From NCBI GenBank assembly GCA_035236585.1, contig CP141138.1, forward strand, positions 27,043,437-27,107,436: 64,000 nt of DNA, in the 5' to 3' direction. Shown one piece after another: positions 12,801-24,800 of the stretch. Position 1 is the stretch's first letter; each line of letters starts with the position of its first letter. Source of the stretch: Warburgia ugandensis (Eukaryota; Streptophyta; Magnoliopsida; Canellales; Canellaceae). Under the pieces are notes generated by a model. The model was not told the DNA's origin. It was given only the letters and a program-made list of their open reading frames with translations, and did no database searches. The position numbers and the translations under genes are program-made.

Positions 12801-15800
12801 ATTTAATAGCCAAATAAAAATTAGATAATAGTTTGCAAAAATATGAGGACGAATGCTTCAAACCTCTTGAAAATGGTAAAGAAATACAGGTTGAAGGAAC
12901 CTAGAGTACCTATTTTGCATTCAGATCTAGACAAAATGAAACTTTTGCCCAAGGACCCTTAATTTAGATTATGCCAACTCATAAGCCCTTCAAAACTGGA
13001 TGATATCCCATATTTATTAAGGTGAGCAAAAATCATTACCCAAACACCCAAACTTTAATTTCTGGCGCTAACTGTTTGGGAATCTATTCACATCGACAAT
13101 TTTACCCTAGATTTGGAGAAGCCAAAACAAGATTATAGAATCAAAGAAAATGCCATATGAATGGAGGAAAAGCTCTATCATACCCATTTATAAGAATAAA
13201 GGAGACATACAGAGTTGTACTGATTATCATGGGATCAAACTTATGAGCCACATCATGAAGCTTTGGTAAAGAGTGATTAAGAAGAGGTTCCAACATGAAA
13301 CAAGTGTATTGGAAAACCAATTTGGTATCCTACTTAGGTAATTGACAGAGAAGTATAGGGAGAGGAGGAAGGACCTCCTCATGGTCTTTTATTGACTTAG
13401 AAAAAGCTTATGATAGGGTCCCTACAGAATTAATATGGTAGATGTTGAGTGAGAAAGGGGTTTCTAGGGGGTATATAGACATAATTAAGGATATGTATGA
13501 GGAAGCAGTTACAAATATTAGGACCCCTAGCAGAGATACCGGTGATTTCCCTATCACTATAAGATTGCGCTAGGGATCAGCACAGCAATGAGACAGTACC
13601 TCTTTCCATTAGTTATGGATGAGTCAACAAAATATTTATATGAGGAGATTCCATGGGATATGTTATTTCCAGCTGACATAGTTTTGATTGATAAGACAAG
13701 GCAGGCGTAAATACAAAGCTAGAGTTGTGGAGAGATGCTTTAAAGTCTAAAGGATTTAAAATTAGCCAAGCTAAGACAAAATATATGGAATGCAATTTTA
13801 GCAAGAGGTGGAGTGGGAGCGAAGCACAGTAAAGATTGATAACCAAGAGTTCCCCAAAAAGACCACCTTCGATACTTGGGATAGATAATTCATGAGAGCA
13901 GAGAGATTAAGAGGGATGTACCCAATCCAAGTGGGTTGGAACAAATTGTGATAGGCCTCTGGAGTTTTATGGATCAGCTGGTGCCACTCAAAGTTAAGGA
14001 AAATTCTATAAAATGGCTATAAAGCTGGCCATGCTCTATAGATCAAAGTGTTGGGCAGTTAAGGAATAACATATAAATAGGATGAGTATAGCCGAAATGA
14101 GGATGTTGAGATGGATGAGTGGCAACACAAGAAAGAATTAGAAATGAAAACATAGAGGAAACTTAGGAGTAGCACCAATAAGTAACAACATGAGGGAGGG
14201 TAGACTTAGATGGTTTGAACTTTGGACATGTCCAACAGATACTAAAAACGGCATCAATTAAGAGTGAGTCAATCCAAGTTGAAGGTTTTAAAAGGACAAG
14301 GGCAAGGTCCAAAAGGACATGGATAGAAGTGGTGGAAAAAGATTTAAAAACTTTTAGACTAAATTCGGTCATGACCTTTAATAGAGGAGAATGGAGGAAT
14401 AAGATTCATGCAGCCAACCCTTATTGGGATAAGGCTTTGATGATGATTATGAAACAGATGTGGACTCTTAGTATGAGTAAGCCCACTACTTTGAGCAGGT
14501 AAGGAAATAAGAGAGCTAGAAGAACAGGTAGGGCCCACTTCTCTTGTGAGATACAGACCGAATCTCTATCCCATTGAGTAATTCTAAGCCCTTGTCAATG
14601 GTTTTCAAATTGATTATTAGAAATCAAAAAAGCAGTCTACACTTGTCAATCAACCATCCACAAATCAAGGGCTTAAATCCAATAGTGACAATTTTTAAAT
14701 CTAACCCACACATCACGTTTTACAAGATAAATGGTTTCGATCATTGAAAGATTACATTTCACTTGTACTCATCCATCATATAGCTTCTCCATTTTGATGG
14801 TAATTTGTTCTTTCTTAGCTATGGGCTCGATCATTGTAACAATGGAAAGGGAGGGAACCCACTACCCTTTGGATTACTCTCTCCTACTTTCCTATGCATC
14901 ATGTTAGCATTTTTAGTTGAGGGTAAAATTGTAAAATTGAATAGATTTCCAAACAATTACCCATAGAAGTCAAAGTTTGGGTATTTTTTGTGTAATGTTT
15001 TTGGCTTGCCTTAAATATTGGGATATTATCCAATTTTGAAGTGCTTATCATGATGTGAATTAGGGTTCTCTTAGCAAAAATCTCAACTCAAAATACTAGC
15101 CTACTTATATCCATAAATGGATCCTTTTTATTGAGTGGTGGACACATGCATGCACGCGCACACACCCACAACCTTGAGAAGTTCTGACCTCATGACTTTC
15201 ACAATTGAGACTCACTCCTGTGCCACTACACAAAACACATGCTCCATAAATGGATCATCCTCAAACATTTAACATTATTTGCGCAAGGGGGACTAACTCA
15301 CCAGTATGATGTTTTATATCCCTATTCTCGATTTCTTGAGGTTTTGTGCCATTAACAAATTATTAAAAATGAAATTAGTGATACTAATGTCAAAATTTGT
15401 ACTTGAAGAAGAACTAGCCCGAGGTAAGAGAGTCAACTAGGGAGAGTTGACATACTACAAGGCTTTTTATTGATGAGAGTCAAAGGAGTTTAGTCAACTA
15501 GGTAGAGCCAAAACAAAGTGAATTCAGGTGCTAAATGATTGACTAAGGGTTTCTAGCCAGTGCATGACTCACATGAAAGATGAGGACAAATGTAGTACAG
15601 GGCATACCTCATTGTATTTGCAAAAGGTTTCTTCCTACTTCAACAACCCTAAATGAACAAACTCATCCATAATAGTATGAAGAAGTCTCCCCCATCATAT
15701 TGTTAAGATTGCTGAACTATAGATATTTGTGAGGAGCCCCATTGGGGCAAAAGTTGAATCTTCAAATTATAGTGGTTAGCTTTGATAGACTCTTTAAGGT

Positions 15801-18800
15801 AGCATAGAATCTGCCTCTAATTTTATGACCCAAAGATCTATGATAGTTTATTATCCTCACTCCATTATTCCAATTTGAGAGGGGCCAAAGAAATTTACAC
15901 CTAGTGATGGGGACCACAAACTTCAATCTTTGCCATAGTAAAGGCGTGTTGTTATCAATTACAAGTCTTACATCACGCTTTGCTTAAGTTACTAGTTGTG
16001 GACCATATATTTTAGTTTGTTTAATGTTTAATTTTGCATTGTGGACCATGCTTTAGAGTTAAGTGAATAACAGAAGTGTCTTTTGTTATGATGGAATGAA
16101 ATAAAATATCTTTCCATTATCCTTGATTCTCATTCTTCTTCCTCTTTCTCTTCCTCTTATTATTCTTCTTCACTCATTCTTTTCCTAATTTTTGCATATC
16201 TTCTCTTCCACTTCTCCCTAATTTTCTTCTCTCAACTTCTGTTGAGTCTTTTCTTCTACTTCTCCTGTTCTATGGTTTCTCTTCTTTCATACTTCTTCTT
16301 CAACTCCTAATTTCTGTCCAAGGAGGACATTCTTTCTCTCCCTCATCATCATCATCATCATCATCATCAAGACCTTATCCCCATTAGGGGTCGGCCAAAT
16401 GAATCTTAGTCCCCCATTCCCCTCTATTAAGTATCATGGCTTCAATTAGTCCCAAAGTTTTTAAATCTTTTTTTACCACTTCTATCCATATTCTTTTAGG
16501 CCTTCCCCTTGCCCTTTTAGAACCTTCAACTTGCATTGCCTTATTCCTTCTAATTGGTGCCATTTTTGGTCTCCAATATACATGCCCAAACCATCTAAGT
16601 CTAGTCTCCCTCATCTTGTCACCTACTGATGCTACTCCTGAGTTTCCTCTAGTGTTTTCATTCCTAATTCTATCCTTTCTTGTCTTGCCACATCCATCCC
16701 AACATTCTCATTTCAACTACTTTCATCCTATGTATATGATGTTCCTTAATTGCCCAACACTCTAATTCATAAAGCATGGCTGGCCTTATAGTCATCCTAT
16801 AAAATTTTCCTTTCAATTTGAGTAGCACCCGCAGATTACACTAAACTCCAATGGCACATCTCCATTTGTTCCAACTCGCTTAGATTCTCTGAAAACCTCT
16901 CTCCCAATCTCTCCACTCTCGCAAATCATCAATCCTAAGTAGCAAAAGTGGTCTTTTAGGGAGACGTCTACATTATCAATCTTTAATGGTGCTTCCTTGA
17001 TGCTCCTTTCCTTGCTAAAATTGTATTTCATGTACTCCATCTTAGTTCAACTGATTTTAAATCCTTTAAATTCTAATGCTTCTCTCCATAACTCTAGTTT
17101 TGTGTTTACGCCCTCTCTTGTCTCATCAATTAAAACAATATCATCTATAAATAACATACCCCAAGGAATCTCCTCAAGCAAATGCTTTATTAACACATTC
17201 ATAACCAACATGAAAAGGTACGAACTCAATGCCAATCCTTGGTACAATCCTATAGTGATAGGAAAATCACTAGTCTCTTTGTTAGTGGTCGTAATATTTG
17301 TTACCACTTCCTCATACATATCTTTAATTATGTCTATATACCCCCATGATACTCCTTTCTTTCCCAACACCTACCATATTAACTCTCTAAGGACTATATC
17401 ATAAGCTTTTTTTAAGTCAACAAAGACCATGTGGAGGTCCTTCCTCTCCCTACATTTCTCCATCAATTGTTTAAGTAGGAAAATAGCTTCCATGGTAGAC
17501 CTCCCAGGCATGAAACCAAACTAGTTCTTTGATACCCTTGTCTCATGTCATGGCCTCTTGTCAATCACTCTCTCAAAAAGTTTCATAATGTGGTTCATAA
17601 GTTTGATCCCCCGATAATTAATACAGTTATGTATGTCTTTATTCTTATAAATTGGTACAATAGAACTCTTCCTCCATTCATCCGGCATTTTGTTTGATTT
17701 TACAATCTTGTTAAACAACTTTGTCAACCAAACTACTCAAATATCTCTCATATGCTCACAAACCTCTATTGATATACTAAAGGGCCCCAAGGCTTCATTC
17801 ACTTTAGGTATTCTAATCCTAAGATCGTAACTATAGTGTCCATTGTTATTTGGGTTTACAGTGCTTTCAAACCTTATATTCTCAGGGCAATTGTCATTTA
17901 GAAATTTTTGGAAGTAACTTTCCCACCTTTGCTTGATTTCATCATCTTTGACTAGTATCCTTCGATCATTCCTTCTAATGCACTTAACGTCATCTAAGTC
18001 CTTACCTTTCGATTCCCTTATTTTTCAAGTTTAAATACATCCTTCTCACCTTCTCTTGATCCTAATCTATTATAGAAATCATCATATGCCTTGAGTAACT
18101 GAGTTTAGCCTCACTTACTATTTTCTTAGCAACTTTTTTAGCATTCTTATATTGATCAAAGTTTTTGTTATTTCTAGTCATTTGCCATGCTTTAAAACAC
18201 ACCCGTTTTTCTTTAATAACTTTTTGCACTTTTTCACTCCACCACCAAGTTTCTTTTACTGTTTGCCTTTTGCCTTTAGATACTCTTAGGACATCTTTTG
18301 CCACTTTCTTAATGGACTCGGTCATATTAATCCACATGGTGTTTACTTCTATTTTGTTGTTCCTGTTTCCTTCTACCATGAACTTGTTTGTGAGTGATGT
18401 TATTCTCTCCCCTTTAAAGTTCCACCACTTAGTTTTTGGACATCTATTAAGTTCATTTCCTTTCTTCTATCTTTTAATATAGATACCCATAACCATTAAC
18501 CTATATTATGAGCTTAAACTCTCACCAGGTATCCCCTTACAATCCTTACACATTGATCTTTTGATATTCCTAAGTATAAAAAAGCCTATTTGGCTTTTAT
18601 AGAGTCTACTTTTATGGGTTATTAAGTGTTCATCCGCTAGTTCTTTTAACGTCTGCAACTTTATCCTTTGATTCTTTATCCACCACTATCCCTACACTAT
18701 TTCTATTATTGTTCTTTCTTACATACTAGAGTTTATACCCATTGATTTCTCTACTTTTAGCCCCTTTCCACTTGATTTCTTAGGTACAAGTGATGTTGAC

Positions 18801-21800
18801 TCTCCTATGTTTTATCGTATCTATTAACTCTAGACTCTTACCTGTCAATGTGCATATATTCCATATGGCAATACAAATCGTATTCTCTGAGTTAGCCTAT
18901 TCACTCATAAACTTCTCGATCCCTGTGACATGAACCCATGTCTACTTTCCACTGCACCTAGGATCTGATATAGCAAGTCGCTTCCGAGGGAATGCTCTAA
19001 TACCCTTGCCCATTTTTCACTATACCTAGGATCCGATGTAGCGCGTCGTTATGTAGTTAGCGGCACACCTAGGCCAAGGCATGAGAGGTGCGCCTGGGAG
19101 GGTGCAAGTTGCAGCGGATTGGAGGCGCAAGTGCTTAGGCACACCTTCAACTCTAGGCGCAATCAACGACCCAGTAAGTTATAAACCTCGTTTTTTCTTT
19201 CTTTTTTCATCTTTTAACCCTATTTTCACTATTCCTTAGAGCAGAGAAGGTGAAAATGACCATTCCTCTTCAATCTTTTACAGATCTAAGCTAAAAAAGG
19301 TATGGATTCATGAATCTTACCATCTTTTTACATTTTTTTGTTAAAAAAACGTAATAAAAACAGTAACAAATTTTCAAAAAATTTTGTTTTTTGTTTACTT
19401 TTTTTGATAAATCTTGATGGGTTCTTATTCTATATATAAACAAACATTCCATTTGAGTTTTATGCTTCTTTGCTGTAGATTTGAGTTTATTTTAAGGCTT
19501 CTTCGAAAATATCAATTATGAAAATTTTAAAAAGTTTCGTTTTTTTTGTATTTCTTCATTGAAACGTATTTCTATCCACATATATAGATTTTCCATGGTT
19601 GTGTCTTCATGTGTGATTTTTTAATGCTTTTTTTGTATTTTAGGGTTATTTTTTCAATTTTTTTGAAAATAACAGTTATAGAAATTGGAAAAAAATAATA
19701 ATTTATATTTATTAGTTAAAACATATTTCTATCCACATAAATAGCTTTCCCATGCTTGTGTCTTCATGTGTGATGGTTTTGCATGCTTGTTTTTGTATTT
19801 TAGGATTATTTTTTTCAAAATTTTTGAAAATAACAGTTACAAAAATTGGAAAAAAATTGCTTTTTTTTTAATATTTATTAGTTAAAACATATGTCTATCT
19901 GCATATGTAGCTTTCCCATGCTTGTGTCTTCATGTGTGATGTTTTTTCATGCTGTTTTTCTATTTTAGGGTTATTTTTTTCAATTTTTCATAAAATAACA
20001 GTTATAGAAATTGGAAAGAAATTGTTTTTTTTTATATTTATTGGTTAAAACGTATTTCTATCCACATATATAGCTTTCCCATGCTTGTGTCTTCATGTGT
20101 GATGTATTTTTTATGCTGTTTTTGTATTTTAGGTTTATTTTTTTCAAATTTTTTGAAAATAACAATTACAAAATTTGGAAAAAAAATTGTTTTTTTATAT
20201 TTATTATTTAAAACATATTTCTATCCACATATATAGCTCTGATGATAATTTGAACCCTGAGCCTGAAGATTCCTTCAGAGATGACTGAAGTGAGTAGTCT
20301 CAAACTCTTAAAAGTTATTTTACTTGATTGACTATGCTTATATATTATTTTATTCATAAAAAATTGCATATTTAGATAATATTTCATCATAGAATTATGT
20401 TTTCTTACTTTTTATAGGATTTTTTTTATTATGATTTTTAGCATTTTTTTGCTATTTTTTAAATTATTAAATATGTAATTTTGCACCTCGTGCTTCAAGC
20501 CCGTGCCTAGGCGCACCCCCTGCGCCTAGGTGTGCATTGCTTCTCCGGGAATGCCCTAACATCCCTTGCCCATTCTCCACTGCACCCGGGATCCAATGCA
20601 ACACATCGCTTACAAGGACGCCCTAACTAGAGTGAATGTCAATAATTAATTCATGTCATGTTAGGTTTTTTGTAATTGAAGAAGTTGATGATGATTTTCA
20701 TTATTTTCTCTTTTTAATTGCAAACAAATATACCTATGTATATTCATTTGTAAGTAAGATGAGAAAATAATAAAATCATCTTCCACTTCTTCAAAAAGTT
20801 TTACTTACCAGTTGGCCACTGATGCAAAACCCTCCTTTTTATCCGAGCTTGGGACCACAACAACAGAGTTACATGTTTTCTCTCCCTCTACAAGATAAAT
20901 TCTCCTTCTTCTTTATTCTCTCTCTAAAAGACAAATTATATTTCTTCTTTCATCTTCAATTTCTTTTCTTCCTCTCTCTATCAATATTTTCCTTTATCAC
21001 AAACCCTAATTTTATCCTAGTTTCCCAAATTTTTTATTACCCTAGAATATCTTTTGATCTTTTAAACTCTAATTTCAGATCTGTCTCTCTATGACATGCA
21101 TCAATTTGGTACCAGAGCTTTGGCTCTATTATTACTATTAGAAGTGGGAGATCCTACATTTAAGATGATAAAAAAGAAACAAATTCAAGGTGCTTGTGGT
21201 TCTTATCTAGCCAAAACAGGAGCCAGAAGGAAACACTTGCACATGATGGCCAAAGAATTCAAAATCATGCAAAGAGATGAAGAAGGATTATTCAAGTGTG
21301 GGCAATATCTTTTGACGAAGTCAAAGATTTTTAAGCCACGGATATTGATGAGGACCATCACACACAACTTCAATCTTATCCATAGTAGAAGAGTGTTGTT
21401 ATCAATTAAGAGTCATATATTATGTTTTGCTTGATTTACCAGTGGTGTGTCATATGTTTTAATTTGTGTAATGTCTTTTTTAAGTTGTGGGCCATGTTTT
21501 AGACACAAGTGAATAACAAAAGAGTCTTTAGTTACGTTGTTGTGTAGGTCTTAAGTTATAGATTCCCTATACTTCAAGTAACCTTAGGTCCATAAAATGG
21601 CATGTTTCTCTCTATTTAGCAAGTTTATGATATGATGGAATGATATAAAATATCATTCTATTATCCTTGGTACTTTTCTTCTTCTACTTCTCAACTCTTC
21701 TTCTTCCCTTTCTACAACAACCATCACCACTTCTGAGAGTCTTCTCTTCTACATAAACTATTTTTCTTCTCTCAGCTTCTTAAATCTTCTCTTCTACTTC

Positions 21801-24800
21801 TATTTTCCTTCTCTCAACTTCTTGAATCTTCTCTTCTACTTATATTTCTTCTTCTCTCATCTTCAATGGTTCCTCTTCTTTCATACTTCTTCTTCACCTG
21901 CTAATTTTTGTCCAAGGTGGATATTCTCTCTCCCTCTACAAGACAAACTCTCCTTCTTCATTCTCTCTCTACAAGGCAAATTCTCATTATTCTCTCGTTT
22001 TGTCTTTCCTTTCACTCTCTATCAGTATTTTCCTTTATCACAACACAAACTCTATCCTAGTCCCCCAAATACTCAAAATCCTAACTCTATCCCAGTTCCC
22101 AAATTCTCACAAACCCTAGAATATCCTTTGATCTTTTAAACACTAATTTCAATTCTCTCTCCTTGATCGTCATCATTTAGGTTGGTCTATGGATTTCTAG
22201 CGAAATGTATACTGCTTATGTCAGATTGCAGACACCTTGCAACCTAGGAAAACTATGACAAGTGCCAAACATCTCTAGAGGGGCAAATAGCCTCTTTCCT
22301 TTTTCACATATCAAACAACTACTGATGCATGCTCTATCAAATCCCTAAATCTTAGAATACCTCGTAACCACACTTACAAATTAAATTACATGAGCTGTAT
22401 ATGACATGACATACACATGCTTTTATAGAAGTTATGCACTGTTGCTTAAAATGCGCATAGAATTATTTTATTCATTCATGTTGTCAACAACTAAGTAGGT
22501 ACATTCTTGAAAGCATCTAGTATAATACTCACAGTTGTAGAAAAGAAAAGAGAAGGTGAGAAAAGGAGGTTTTCCAGCCATAGCTCTAGTATCATTTATT
22601 CACATTAACTCCACATCTAAAGGTGGTTCATAACAGAAATCACCTACAGCAAAATCTCAGTTCCACCAGACAGTAGCAGAATATCATGTAACTTGTTATT
22701 CACTAAACAAGCTCAAGAAACCCCCAATCTTCTATTTTCTTATATAAGGAAGTTCTTATTCATAATGAAGCCTTCATATAACTGCCTAATACCAGTCGGA
22801 CATTGTTTAACACTCGACTACCCAAATTGACTAGGTTCTACCTTGGTTGAATTCATGCTGAACTTGAGTTTTGCCCTACAAACTCCAAAACTTCACTTGA
22901 CTAGGCCAAGTCATAGAAAAAGTGACCATCAAATATGACTCACCCAAACCGTGCACGTTTAATCTTGGCTAACTTTGGCCTAATACAAGTTTGAAACACT
23001 GCCCTAACCCAATCTAACAACTAACATAGCCTATAGGTTAGGAAAGAACAAGAAAGGCTAAAAGATTACCCGTCCACTTTTTAGCAAAGATAGACCGGGC
23101 CTTAACATTAAAGGACTCTAAAGTATGTCTCACAGGCTTGCACATTATAGTGAAAAGTTGGAGGATATGCTGTGTCCCTGGTGTAAGGCATTGAAACCCC
23201 TAGGTCAATGTTGAAATCTTTATTTACTGAAATATTTTGCTACCAATACTGAATTGAGTTCCTTTTTTCTGACGATGGACATGAACCAAATTTTAATATG
23301 GGTGCCAGTCAAATATACCGGTTGAAGTATTTTAGCACTAGAGTTAACTCTGAGTACTTTCAGTTGCTACTGTCAGATCCAATTGATTTTATGGGTCAGG
23401 TCTTTCGACCACATGCTTCAAGCAATCTTTAAGCCATTCTCTTGGACAGTTAACAGTGGCTTAAGTAAAAGGGCAGCCCGGTGCATGAAGCTCCCACGTA
23501 TGTAGGGTCCGGGGAAAGGGCCAACCAAAAAGGGCTTATAGTACGCAGTCTTACTTTGCATTTTGCAGTAGGCTGTTTCTGGACCTCGAACCCGTGACCT
23601 CCAGGTCACATGGTTACAACTCGACCATTGCGCCAAGGCTCCCCTTAACAGTCGCCTAAGCATGAGCTCATAATTAGAAGTTGTTAAGACAATGTACAAG
23701 GTATTAGCAAATTGTAGGAAAGTGAGTAGTTGGATAGGTCATTTATAGGTAAACTTTTTAGCCAGTCATTCTCTTGTTGATCAGTATGTGGTATCTGCTC
23801 CACTAACTTATTTGTCTCTACACTTTTTGAATTTCATAATGGTTTCAAAATTTTGTCAAGACTGGTTAACAAGACCATATGATGCAACAATTTGTTTACT
23901 AACTTAGGCATTTGCATTTCAGTAGACTAATGGTGCACAAACCATTCCTTATTTAGCTGGAAACTGCAAATTATCTCCAATTACCACAAAAAGATAAATA
24001 ATGGATGAGAGATATTCCCCTACATGCATACAACAGAATTTAAGATTATTGTAATGGATCCAAACGGTGTGTTCTTATATATGTAAAGTGGCCTCCTGCA
24101 TTACCTATTAGGTCATAGTATTAAGTGGAGCACATTGGGAAACTATGACAGTCCTTTACAGCGGAAAGTACTAATGGTTCTTACATGTTCTTTAATGTAT
24201 TAATATTTTTTGTGTCATTACAGGAAAGCAAAAGCAGTCAATTAATGTACTGGATCAATTTATTAAGCACATAACATATGATCCTACTTCAAAAAAGACA
24301 GTCATCTACATCAATTCACAAATATTAAATTTGTGTTCCAAATCATTGCTACTTCATCTATCCCTACATATGTGCTCTTTTCAAGAACAACTACATTAGC
24401 ACTAAACTAGAGCCAACAGAAAGAGTAAGTGCTTTCTCTCAACGTAGTTCATATTCATGAACTTAATAAGTAGAGGATCTCCTCATCTTTTATCCAATTT
24501 CATTAGCCTATGCAAATCCTCTTTGCAGTGCAAAATCGTAATGCAGCACTCATATAATAGTGAATGTAGAAACAGGGCCACCAGATGCGGCTTCATCATT
24601 GCAAAAAGCATTTGATGCACGCAATGTCCGCAAGATGATTGCAACCAATGAGGTTGTGCATACATACCACGTTATCATACAACTGTTTGCCCTTCGCATT
24701 TTCCAATTGCTCACATTATGCACAATGATATGTATTATCAGAATGTGCAACAGTCAAGCTCTGCCAAAAATTATAACATGGATCATAATGTACTTCTACC

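Larger units (their letters stand above)
18940..20630. repeat. ~75-bp tandem repeats at the RTE copy B 5' end, split by the nested element
   Basis: The unit CACTGCACCTAGGATCYGAT, then a GC-rich CGCTTCCGAGGGAATGCYCTAA and CCCTTGCCCATT (split here by short gaps), occurs about three times: near 18948, near 19013 and near 20570. The nested element lies between the second and third copies. GC-rich tandem units are common in the 5' UTR of plant RTE elements, which fits their place upstream of the endonuclease sequence. Confidence 0.5.
16345..20876 (-). mobile_element. RTE-type LINE, near full-length span (copy B), carrying a nested element
   Basis: Read on the minus strand, the 3' end is at 16345 with an (ATG)n tail. 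Upstream come [16 protein letters not shown] and [10 protein letters not shown] (C-terminal part), the reverse transcriptase with FIDDIVLID (canonical FADDIVL), a [15 protein letters not shown] segment near 18240, and decayed endonuclease sequence with [11 protein letters not shown] near 18840. Frameshifts, stops and internal deletions make it inactive. A 12-bp duplication TTTCTCTCCCTC flanks 16345-20876. Without the nested ~1.5-kb element the copy is about 3.0 kb, near the usual plant RTE size. It sits inside an LTR in GOS11 intron 1. Confidence 0.8.
15947..21103 (+). mobile_element. LTR (first copy), split by an RTE insertion
   Basis: The LTR starts TGTTGTTATCAATTA at 15947 and ends CATGCATCA at 21103, but 16345-20876 is a later RTE insertion flanked by TTTCTCTCCCTC at 16333-16344 and 20877-20888. 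Without the insertion this LTR is about 610 bp. It is followed at 21107-21118 by TGGTACCAGAGC, a primer-binding site complementary to initiator tRNA-Met. Both LTRs have a long pyrimidine-rich stretch downstream of TTATGATGGAATGA. Confidence 0.7.

Noticed and set aside
15120..15240. Possible tRNA-derived SINE near TTCTGACCTCATGACTTTC
   Set aside because: A-box and B-box words are weak, and neither a tail nor target duplication could be found.
23466..23644. Possible tRNA gene from A-box- and B-box-like words
   Set aside because: The segment continues into a full Au-like SINE body with target duplications and has no cloverleaf acceptor stem.
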